Source of the DNA: Cyclostephanos tholiformis
Lineage: Eukaryota; Bacillariophyta; Thalassiosirophyceae; Thalassiosirales; Thalassiosiraceae
Assembly: GCA_036939975.1 (NCBI GenBank)
Contig: JALLPB010000438.1
Coordinates: 1 to 15,823 of the forward strand
DNA: 15,823 nucleotides
Direction of reading: 5' to 3'
In this document: positions 1 through 9,191 of the stretch, in pieces
Layout: every line of letters starts with the position of its first letter
How positions within the stretch are numbered: the stretch's first letter is position 1
Made by a program: the position numbers and the translations under genes
Notes under the pieces: model-generated
Told to the model about the DNA's origin: nothing
The model's input: only the letters and a program-made list of their open reading frames with translations
The model's database searches: none

Positions 1-293
1 AAAAAAAAGACAGGAACATCCAGACTGTTCCAATGTCTACACGTCTACATGCGTACTTGCTCAAAGAAATCACAGCCTGAGCCCTATTTGCAGCATAGCA
101 GGCACATGAAACTGTGTATATCCAATGGTAAATCGTTTGAGGAAAATACAGCGACATTTCTGCGAGTCTACGATTCGACCGATTAGCAAATAGTCCCAGC
201 TGCTGCAGTCAAATCTTTCATGATTTTTCTTCAACTCTCTGAATTTGTGTTCGTCCCGCGGCAAACACAACCTAACTGTGTCCACATTCGAAG
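1..293. promoter_or_regulatory. Upstream region of the light-harvesting gene
   Basis: This is the presumed promoter and 5' leader of the + strand light-harvesting gene that starts at 294. No convincing TATA box is visible. A CCAAT-like box lies near 121-126. A small inverted repeat (GGAACA at 13-18, TGTTCC at 26-31) and a tandem 7-mer (GTCTACA at 35-41 and 43-49) sit far upstream. Open frames in this stretch lack coding character. The regulatory role is inferred from position only. Confidence 0.35.
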
Positions 294-1103
294 ATGAAGT
301 CCGCTGCTATCTGCCTTTCCCTTGTCGGCGCCGCCGCTGCCTTCACCCCTGTGCCCACTAAGGTGTGTGTAGTAGACGTACAGTTCTTTGGCGTGGTATC
401 TTTCTGGGGTGTTTTGAGCCCATTTCGAAAATGCGTCGCTACTACCTTGAAAGCATAGTTGTGACCTTTCCACTGCCATGTCGTCGAGTTCGTTTGTTCG
501 TGTGCACTACTTTGATGACAAATCTAACACGCCGTATCCGTCCTCCATAAGCAGCCAGTGAGCACACAGCTGTCCCTCACTCTCGATGACATTGGTGGCA
601 GCTCTCTCCCTCTCAAAAACTTCGATCCTCTAAACCTCGCCACCTTCGGAAGTGATGAGACTCTCCTCTGGATGCGCGCTGCTGAGCTCAAGCATGGACG
701 CGTGGCGATGGTTGCAACCACCGGATACCTTATCAACGCTGCTGGAATTCACTTCCCGGGCATGCTCTCTAGCGATATAAGTTTCGAATCCCTCTCGACC
801 ATGACCCCTCCAGATGCATGGGCGGCGGTCCCTGTCGCTGGAAAAGCACAAATCCTCGCCACAATCTTTATCGCCGAGATGATAACCGAGTCCAAAGATG
901 TTCACTACACGAAGGGTGGACCTCTCCCAACCATGGTCTTCCCTGCCATTGACTTCTCTGGTGTCAGCAAAGAGACCATGACTAGAAAGAGAACGAGCGA
1001 GCTAAACAACGGACGTCTTGCGCAAATTGCAATCTTGTCTTTCATTTCCGCTCACTACATCCCTGGATCCGTCCCAGTTCTTGAGGGCAACACACATTTC
1101 TAA
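294..1103 (+). CDS. Fucoxanthin-chlorophyll a/c-type light-harvesting protein, plastid-targeted
   Basis: This gene encodes a three-helix antenna protein that binds chlorophyll and fucoxanthin in the thylakoid membrane. Exon 1 is 294-362 and exon 2 is 555-1103; the 192-base intron (GTGTGT...GCAG) is phase 0, giving 205 residues. Exon 1 supplies a signal peptide (MKSAAICLSLVGAAAA) followed by FTPVPT, the Ala/Phe cleavage pattern used for import into the four-membrane diatom plastid. Helix 1 carries ELKHGRVAM (residues 67-75, with ligand/salt-bridge residues E67 and R72). Helix 2 lies around KAQILATIFIAEM. Helix 3 carries ELNNGRLAQIA (E172, R177). The ATG at 294 is chosen because it alone gives the targeting sequence; no ATG lies at the start of exon 2. 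The subfamily (Lhcr, Lhcq, Lhcf or another) cannot be fixed by eye, although the short C-terminus ending at NTHF and the helix 3 sequence do not look like a major Lhcf. Confidence 0.93.
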
Positions 1104-1924
1104 TGGTTTAATTCCCTGTGCAGCGAAAAGTTTCCACTAATTGCTCTGTGCAAGGCTCAGTTGCCTCGAATTGGAATAGTCATTGGTAATTGGAATGCAC
1201 TTTGCTAGCATAGTATTAACTTTGACTTGCTAGACATACTAATTACCTTCGAGATTATGCTGTCAGTTTTTCGAATGAGATAGCCACATAGACTGTCCCC
1301 GCAACCAAGGGTCAACGCTTGTAATCATGGACTATCTCTGAAAGTTAAATTTAATGAAGTAGATACATCATAGTCAGGGGTGAAAGCAAAAAACACCTTG
1401 TGTCTTTTGTCTTTTCGCAACCACGATACGAAATCAGTTCCTTCATAGAGTAGTTCACATTTTAAGGTTCATTTCAAAGGTACTATAGTGACTAGGAAGG
1501 GTTCCTAAGATGGGACTTTTATTTGTTTCTCAGCCATTTCTAAAGGTTTACGATTATTACTCAGAGTGGTTGAAGTGATTCAAATAATAAAACGAGATTA
1601 GGGCACCATCCAATGACATTTACTATTGGCAAAAGTTCAATCCGTGATACTTTCACTGATGGTGACCAAGATGACAACTTAAGTCGTAAGCAAGGGAACT
1701 CATCAGATGAGGGTAACACACGATAACTGTTAGGCCCTGTCATATACCTCAAAAGCCAAGTGGAAAACCAGCCGAAACAACCCACAACAAATCCAGATGA
1801 CCTAGAGATATGACGGAAAGGTACTTCAGCAGACACACTGCCTTTCACATTTTTCGTGCCATCCAATGTCGCCGAATCCAACGTATTATGTATGTGATTT
1901 TTCAGCCTCAATAAGGTGAATATC
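1104..1924. other. Intergenic region between two convergent genes
   Basis: These 821 bases hold the 3' regions of the light-harvesting gene (+) and the EB1 gene (-). The base composition is more AT-rich than the genes. I see no recognisable gene, RNA or repeat. A 116-codon open frame on the - strand (1561-1911) has no ATG at its start and matches no family I know. Confidence 0.5.
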
Positions 1925-3615
1925 CTAATCAGTTAGCAAATCCTCATCGGAGAAGTCGTCATCATCTTGATAAGCGGCGGATCTGTCATTCATGTCGCCT
2001 TCAACAGTTTTCGGAGCTGGCTCAATAGCTCTGGCGACTGTTTCATTACCGAGATCCGACGTAAGCAAGTTATCGTCATCCATATCATCGCTATCGTAGA
2101 GTTGGTTTACAGCCCCATTGTCCTCAAGCTGGCCCGCACAGTCATTCATAGGTGCGTCGGCGAAATGGTCTGTGGTTCCATCAAAGCCACCACCAGGTAC
2201 CAATTTTTGCTCCTCATCTTCATCATCGTGTTCATCCTCGGCCTTTAAACTAAGCAGGGCACTTTTGTCAACAGATGATTCCACAGTGATGTCGCCAACG
2301 AGCTGATGATACATTCATGGATATTCAGGTCAGATCAAATTTCACGTAAATTCAACCATTCCGTAGGAGAGTAAGACACCAACAATTAACTCACATTCCC
2401 CTCATCGTCCACAACGACGTCATCCTCAATTGTTGCGTACATGACTTTAAAAATTCTGTCCATGACGCGCGAGACATCGCCGCTTCCCTCAACCTCTGCC
2501 TCTCTCTCCTTGTAAACTTGCAACATGACCTCAATGCCGCGCAATTTCTCAAAGTAAAAGTCCCTCTCCGACTCAACCGTCTGAAGCGTCATATCAACTT
2601 CGGCTGAGATTGTTTCCAACTCCGAGTATTTGGCTTCGAGGGCGGCATTCTCCGATTTGAGTGCGCGTATTTCCTCTTCGTACCGAGCGGCGATGGCAGC
2701 GGCGGCGGAGGAGGACGACGATGCCGGCTTGCGCGGATTCGAGATGGGAAGCGCGGTCTGACGCGAGGACGACGGGTCTGGGTTGTTGGGGTTGGCGGCG
2801 TTCTCCTTCTGGCCGATGGCTGCCGCCGAGCCGCGGGTGAGGGAGGACACCGAGGAGCCACCGGATGCGGGCCGCGGGCTCTCGGAGGCGACGGATCTCT
2901 TGGCCGCGATTGTCGTCGTCCCTCCCATCGGTCTGGCCGTCCGGACCGATGACGACGAAGGCGCGGCCGCCGCGACCCTCCTCGCACCTCCGCCGCCGCC
3001 GACCCTGTTGCCCGTGGGCACCGCCTTCCCACCCTTCCCTTTCGCCCTGACCGCGATCGGATCGTAGCCCTCCCGACGACCGCCACCGCCCATCATATTA
3101 GTAGACGCCTGATCGAAGAACGCCTTCAGCCACTGGCAGAATTCCAGGTTGTCCTGATACTTACCCCGAATCAGTTTGTCGACGTCGATGTGCTTTTGTA
3201 TATTCGCCTTGTTGAATGCGCCCTGGAGGAGCTTGTAGTTGGCCACGTACTCGTGACTAGCCTTCGCCGACCAGTTCACGCGGCTCATCACGATGGAGTT
3301 CGGAAAGACGTATTCCATTAGCTGACACGCCACCGCGCCCGACGCCGTCTGCTCGATCTTGGTTAGGTTGAGATCGAGGAGCGTGTTGAGGAAGGTCAGG
3401 ATCTCGTTTCTGGAGGTGAAGTAGGCACCGTCCATCATCCCTATGCGACAAGAGATGTTAAATGATGCGGAAAAAGGGGGGAGGGAGAGAGAGTAAGGCG
3501 ACGTCAAGCGGGTATTGAGAAACAGCCAAAAGAGTCTAGTTATGCGATTGCGAGGTCGAATGAGCCTCCTCCACCGACCAAACATACCGATGGCGGCGTC
3601 CGTTGCCTGGCTCAT
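1925..3615 (-). CDS. EB1: EB1-family microtubule plus-end-binding protein
   Basis: The protein tracks growing microtubule plus ends and recruits partners there, in the cytoplasm and spindle. Exons, in transcript order, are 3615-3588, 3440-2395 and 2302-1925. Introns are 3441-3587 (147 bases, GTATGT...ATAG, phase 1) and 2303-2394 (92 bases, GTGAGT...TCAG, phase 0). The product is 483 residues. The first splice yields IGMMDGAYFTSRNEIL, the hallmark start of EB1. The calponin-homology domain spans about 11-118. A Ser/Ala/Gly/Pro/Arg-rich basic linker covers 125-260 and contains a KEN triplet (221-223). The coiled coil and EB-homology domain spans about 262-350 and includes ERDFYFEKLRGIEVM. Exon 3 adds a 125-residue acidic tail ending DEDLLTD, not the EEY/F end of animal EB1. 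The gene is divergent from the proteasome gene. The 147-base intron has no stop and a length divisible by three, so an unspliced reading would wrongly add 49 residues. Confidence 0.93.
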
Positions 3616-4067
3616 GATCGAAGGCGACTTGAATCAAAGATTGTGGAGCTCGAGCTGGTGAGAGCACTCTATTATTTGGAGCTAGCCGGCGACAAAAATA
3701 AATGGGTCGGTCCGAAACGATTATGAGAGAGGGAAAAGCGATGGCGCGGGAACTGGCCAACGGCTAGCTTTGGCCTTTGTGTGGTACGAAATCACAACTG
3801 TATTAGGTATTGATATTCCATGTCTGTTAGGATACTCTACTATGATTTAATAGTACCTACCAAGTTGGATTTGGGGGGGGAAATTGGGGGGGAATATTTT
3901 CTCAAAAGGCTGGCTAGCCGCGCGCTGGCGGAGGACCGCCAAAGAACTGGAACGAAAATACCATATCTAGGGTGGGAGTATTGTATTGCACGACGACCTA
4001 CCTATCTGCTTGATCGATACGATACCTGCTCATTGAGAGAACCCCCCACAACTCTCCGAAAAAGACA
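3616..4067. promoter_or_regulatory. Divergent promoter region, EB1 / proteasome beta-2
   Basis: These 452 bases separate the EB1 start (-) from the proteasome start (+) and so must carry both promoters and leaders. Two G-runs occur near 3872-3892. No TATA box was clear. A 145-codon + strand frame (3820-4257) crosses the real proteasome start in another frame and is not taken as a gene. Confidence 0.45.
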
Positions 4068-4937
4068 ATGGACACAGTATTTGGAATTTCATACGACGGA
4101 GGAGGTGCGTGCATTTGTGGTTTACCGGTCGGTGCAGCATCGCTTGGTTGGATCCTCTTTTGCGTGTGTGATGCACTTGAATTCTTCCTACCCATTCAAA
4201 AGTCAACTGTCGACCTGGTGGCTGATTTTGCATTCATACAACACCTACGCGCTTTGAGTCCGATTGAATGTTACATATTCATTTTCCTTGGTGATCCTAA
4301 CGAATAACCATTTTTTCGACTGCTCATCATCCCTATGCCGTCGTCGTCGTCAAAACGCACCATAGTGGTTCTCGCTACCGATCAGGTCAATGCCCGATCG
4401 ATCCTCATGTACCAGCAGAACCTCGACAAAATAGCCCAATTATCGTCACACTCAGCCATGGGCGTCTCGGGTCCCAACTGCGACCTCGTCAACTTCTCCG
4501 AGTACATATCCAAGAATCTCAAGCTGTATGAGCTCTCGAACGACGGCAGGAAGCTCTCCACCCACGCCCAGGCAAACTTCTGCCGGGGGGAGCTCGCCAA
4601 GGCACTGCGCAAGGGGCCGTTTCAGGTCAACGTCATCCTGGGCGGATACGATGACATGAACCCCAGGGGGGGGTCGCTCTACGTGATGGATTACCTCGGC
4701 AGCTGCACGAAGGCCAAATATGGCGCCCAGGGATACGCCTCGAACTTTTGCCTTTCCATCATGGATAGGGATTGGGGCGAGGGGATGGACGAGGATATGG
4801 CGGTTAAACTCGTGGAGAAATGCATTCGGGAGTTGGAAATGAGATTCTTGATAAATCAGAAGAATTTCATAATCAAAGTCATCGATAAGGGGGGGATGAG
4901 GACGCTGAAATTCGGTGCGGATCCAGCGGACAACTAA
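4068..4937 (+). CDS. PSMB2: 20S proteasome subunit beta type-2 (beta4)
   Basis: This is a structural beta-ring subunit of the 20S proteasome core in the cytosol and nucleus. It belongs to the non-catalytic group, and no propeptide with an exposed catalytic Thr is present. Exon 1 is 4068-4104 and exon 2 is 4366-4937; the 261-base intron (GTGCGT...CATAG) is phase 1. Joining gives MDTVFGISYDGG-VVLATDQVNARSIL, the expected beta-2 N-terminus, and a total of 202 residues, matching the roughly 200-residue family length. Further family blocks are NFCRGELAKALRKGPFQVN, LGGYDD, SLYVMDYLG and the C-terminal NQKNFIIKVIDKGGMR. An ATG at 4335 lies inside the intron, in frame with exon 2, and would give a false 200-residue product with an MPSSSS start lacking the first beta strand. 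An AATAAA lies about 160 bases after the stop. Confidence 0.95.
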
Positions 4938-5908
4938 GAATATTCAGAGAACGGACTCGATGACATTTTTGTATCGGACTGTGGTGTGCTTCCAGCTGGT
5001 CTCATTTGCATCGAATTCTTGGACTTGTTGGGATGTGGCTTACTGTTTTTTGTCGACGTTCGACGTGAGAGGATGGAAGTAGGTAGCCAGCGGTTTATTA
5101 ATAAATAGATGCGGCCAATTAAAAATGTTCTCGTGCAAATGTTCTTGCCGGTCATGTGACAATGAAATGAAATTCGTTGTCATAGCCCAATGTGGCCGGT
5201 GATGCTGTCACCAATAACAGCTGCGGGTTCGTAGACCGGAGGGAACACAACAGCTAATGAATAATATTATTTTTATGGAAAAGGTTTTATAATACGATGA
5301 CACCATGGGCTTGAACACTGCTGTTGATGGCCATTAAAGTGTCCCATCACACAGTGAGTTTGTGGGGAGATAGCTGCAACGAGAGAATAGGTATTATGGT
5401 AAAGATAGGAGAAATCTCATCGTGGCTCGGTTCCAGGACCGGCATTGTCAACTCCGGCTGTCGCAAGAGAAAAGTGACACGTCACAGCCATCATCGAAAC
5501 AAGAAGTAATTATAAAATCGAGACAGATATCTGGATTGGAAGATATTTTTAATAAAGGAAAATAAGATAGAATCAATCGTTTTACCTTTTCATTTTCCAT
5601 ATGAATCTCTTTAAGGGAAAAAGCACAAAAGCGACCATACCAACCAGAACTCATTCACAACAAAACAACACACATGAAAAACCTTGACTCTCGACTTATT
5701 GACGATGTCCTGATTCCAACTATCATAGTACGAGTCAACAGATGCCTCGAAGCCAGCTCGATGGATTCGTTTACAAACTCCCCAGACAATAAATAGAGTG
5801 AAAGGAAATAAAGTCCGAACTTAAAAAAAAATAACAATGAAAAAGAGCTGAACAGCGGTGTCCCCTCGTTGGGAAAGGTTTTCGCGGTCCAAAACCCGAT
5901 ACGATACT
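4938..5908. other. Intergenic region after the proteasome gene and before the 907-residue gene
   Basis: These 971 bases are AT-rich and hold the proteasome 3' UTR and the promoter and leader of the next + strand gene. No protein gene is supported. Weak matches to tRNA internal promoter boxes near 5185-5240 do not fold into a cloverleaf. Confidence 0.5.
5100..5105 (+). terminator. Candidate polyadenylation signal AATAAA
   Basis: A canonical AATAAA hexamer lies 163 bases after the proteasome subunit stop codon on the same strand. Its position fits a 3' end signal. The hexamer can occur by chance in AT-rich DNA. Confidence 0.35.
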
Positions 5909-8830
5909 ATGCGGACTCACAGAGTCGGGGCGATGCCCCACCAGCAGCCGAAGGTCGGACCCGCGCTCCACCACGACCAACAACAGCCCCACCAGTCGGA
6001 AGGACGGGGGGGGAATAATAGGGTGAGGGTCCATAGCGGAATGTCGTTGGAGGTGAGGCATATGTTTTGCGTTTTTGTTTTCATTACTACATCCATCCCA
6101 TTTTTTTGACGTGCTGTACGCCCCCCCTGATACATTCAATGCAAAAGGACTTGAAGAGGGAGACTGCATTGCGATTAGCCCAGTCGGAGGGCCTCGAAGG
6201 GGACAGTCCCGGATCCGACGGGCGGGTGGGTGGCGTCATTCAGGAGCCGCCGCCGTCGTCGCGGCATCAGATGACGCATCAGGTCGTCGTCCCCCACTCC
6301 GCCGCCGCTCACTACCAGCCGCAGCAGCAACAGCGGCATCATCGTCGTCGTCCGAATCGTACGCGGGAGGGGGGGAAGGGACAGGGATCGGGGCAACAAC
6401 ATCATCCGAATCCCGTCGCCTCCTATCTACTTCGGGAAGGGGAGCCGTCCCCCCCGCCCGCGGCGATGATGGCATCCTCCACCCGGCCATCGCCGTCGCT
6501 GTTCCCCGCTTATATCGCGCCGGGTGGGAGAGAATCCGCGAGGAACTACTCGAATGCACAATTGGGCGTCGTGGGAGTGGTGGCGATGCAGTCTACTCCC
6601 GGGCAACGGACCCCGTCGTCGTCCTCGCAGCAGCAGCAATCCTCGACGCCGAGGACGCCCCACAATCACCGCGCGACCGTGTTAAAGGATAGGGGGAGCG
6701 CCGAGAATAGCGTTGGATCGGATCCGACGCTGTCATCGGGGGTTGGAGAGGGCTGCGTGGGGGGGAGGATCGGCGGCGAGGAAATAGGAGGGCATTATGG
6801 CGGCGGAGGCTTTGGGCAGCAGCGGACGACGAACGGCGCCATTGCGAAGACGTCGCCATTGTGGCCGTCCGTGTCGAAGGGGTATCATCCTCGGGAACAG
6901 AATTCGAACAGGGGATGGGGGATGGGCAGCGGCAGGAGGGCGGTCGCGTCGGGTGGAACGAGGTCCCAGCTCGTTAAGGAGACGCGATCGATGGCCGATG
7001 AGAGGCCAACGCCGGCGAAGGATCAATCCATGGAGGTAAGTACCGGTCCCATTTCATTGCACATATTAGTGTTTGAAACGACATAAACATTAACATTATT
7101 CTCGTTCTTTTCGCGCGCGGATATGATGCATATCCCAGGGCCAAATCCTCTTCTCAAGTCCAAAATCGAGATTGCGCGAAGTCGTCCCATCCACACCGAC
7201 GCCCGAGTATGGCGAACCCACGCGAGGAAAGCAGCCCTGGATGCGATCACCCGATCAACATTCCGGGGTTTATTCCAAGGGAGGCGTTGGGTTAGGGGGC
7301 GGCGGGGTGGGCTACTACGGCAATTCTAAGGACCATCATAAAAAGCAACAACACCAAAGCAAACTCCCTCATGGACTGACGGTGCAAGAGCTGAAGGAGA
7401 TGACGCGGGCGCGACTCGCCGCGGAGGCGGAGGCCGGCCATCCCGACGGATCGTCCGATCAGTCGGTTCACTCGTCCGGTACCCGCGGTTCGATGGGGAG
7501 CAGCGATCAATTTGCGGCGCAATACAACGAGTACAACTATCTCAACAATCATGGACCCGGACCATGGCCGTACCAAGGACGTAGGCAGGTACGACAAATG
7601 CAGGCTCGGAACTCTCCCCATCATTATGGTCATCCCATGCATCCCAGTCCAGTCGTCGGTCCTGGACCGCATCAATTCAAAGGGAGACCGCCGCCGTCCA
7701 TTGATCCTGGACAACTAAGCCCCGCGTTTGGGGGGGATATGTGGGAGACAGCGAGCGCCGCCTCAAGCACGATAACACATGATTCCAACGCCATGATATT
7801 CAATCGAGGAAGGGCCTTCTCGGCTGGCGCCACCAATGCTGCCCCTCACTCCTTCGAGCAGCATCAGGCGGCTTACTACGACAGCATCTCGTCGTCGAAT
7901 GCAGCCGCCAACCGGCAACGCTGCGCAACGATGCCCCCCCCTGGCATGTCGCGTCCGCGCGAGTACCTTCAGAACTTGTTCTCGAATAATGACAGGGAGA
8001 GACTGGCAATACCGCCGCTCTCCGAACCTCGCCTGCATTTACGCACCGCGGGCGGTCTCGACGACTGCGACGTTACCGCCCCCGCCGCCGACTCGTGCCC
8101 TTCTTCGAGCTTGTCGTCTCCCCCGCGCCAGGGGAGGGGTAGTGGCGGTGCGACAAGCGCGTTCGTGCCCATCGGCAGGACGATGACCGATCATCAGTTC
8201 CTCCCGAACTCCCCTCCCAAACATTTCGTCAGATCCAAGTTCGGCTTAGGCGATCGCGCGTTCTCGACCAGTAGCGCCGCCAGCCAAGGACACGGCGATC
8301 TGCCCTCGTCGATGGCGGAGGCCGTGCTTGGGAGCATTTCATCCGTTTCCGCGCAGGGCGCGCCCATGTGGGGCCAGGAGATCGTCGCCTCCCCCTTCCA
8401 TCAGACCGAACGGGAGATGGAACTTCCTTTTCTCGTGTCGGAAAGCTCCGACAAAGCCAACTCGGCGTTTTGTGATGACCTATTGCCGGAAGGATCGGGC
8501 AGCATGTCATTTTTCTCGAGCGGTGGGGAGTCAAGTAATTTTTTCACCGGCAACTCAGGAGAGAGGATGTTAGTGGGGACTCATTCGTGGGGTGGATCCG
8601 AGGATGGACCTACACACGATGACTTCAGCGCTGACTTCAGCAATCTATTGAATCTCACAGGCCTCAATGGACCGCCCTTGCGTGGGAGAGCGGCAACTGA
8701 GCCTGTCTGGTTCAGGGGGAGCGATGCCCTCCTTGTGTCTCGCATAGACCCCGAGCACCATGTTCAACCTAGTGATGAAAAAGGTGCATTTGTCAATTTC
8801 AACCCGTCTAAGAAATCTGAGGAATATTGA
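5909..8830 (+). CDS. Low-complexity protein of unknown function with two copies of an ELK-T-RLA motif
   Basis: I do not recognise a characterised family. Exons are 5909-6052, 6148-7035 and 7139-8830. Introns of 95 bases (GTGAGG...AAAAG) and 103 bases (GTAAGT...CCCAG) are both phase 0. The product is 907 residues. Most of it is disordered-looking: Gln/His/Pro runs (11-33 and exon 2), Ser-, Gly- and Arg-rich stretches, and an acidic and Ser/Phe-rich C-terminal third. Two related short segments stand out: GMSLEDLKRETALRLA (44-59, built across the first splice junction) and GLTVQELKEMTRARLA (423-438). Their similarity supports that junction. No signal peptide, membrane span or enzyme motif is visible. 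A nuclear or RNA-granule regulator is possible but is a guess from composition. The start is the first in-frame ATG after an upstream four-codon ATG-AAA-AAG-AGC-stop; an ATG at 5933 is the alternative. Coding status is well supported by the long open exons, and the first exon is the least certain part. Confidence 0.75.
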
Positions 8831-9191
8831 GTGTAAGAAACTGATTGTGGCTGTATGTCGTGGTCAATCGAGTGAAAAAGGCAGTTGCATGGATGATACA
8901 AAACATTCGTCGCGACGAATTAGGTGAAAAGAAATGCGGTCGCATGAGTGTTAATATGTGATGTAATATTGATATATTATTTTGGTGAATGTGGACTGAG
9001 AAATAATGTTATGCGACTCTGGGCATGGATCGTGAGATTTTCATTTACTTAATGTTTCTAGTATAGAGTTGGTTATGAACTATCATCCAATTACCAGTTT
9101 CTTTTAATTTAACTTCGATTGCTTTCCTTTGATATCAACCCATTGCTTTGAACTCCTAAAAACCTTGAGGACGCCGCGTTCATTATCACAG
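8831..9191. other. Convergent intergenic region
   Basis: These 361 AT-rich bases contain the 3' ends of the 907-residue gene (+) and the acetyltransferase gene (-). I see no gene, RNA or canonical AATAAA on the + strand here. Confidence 0.5.

Noticed and set aside
1561..1911. A 116-codon open frame on the - strand just downstream of EB1
   Set aside because: It starts at a TTG, has no ATG at its head, no family resemblance and no splice signals tying it to EB1. Chance, or an eroded fragment, is more likely.
3820..4257. A 145-codon + strand frame between EB1 and the proteasome gene
   Set aside because: It overlaps the true first exon of the proteasome subunit in another frame and has no recognisable sequence character.
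5183..5245. Possible tRNA with A-box-like and B-box-like strings
   Set aside because: The box matches are imperfect, and neither the T arm nor the acceptor stem pairs properly at the required spacing.
5771..6169. A 132-codon - strand frame near the start of the 907-residue gene
   Set aside because: It overlaps the first exon and intron of that gene antisense, and shows no family features.
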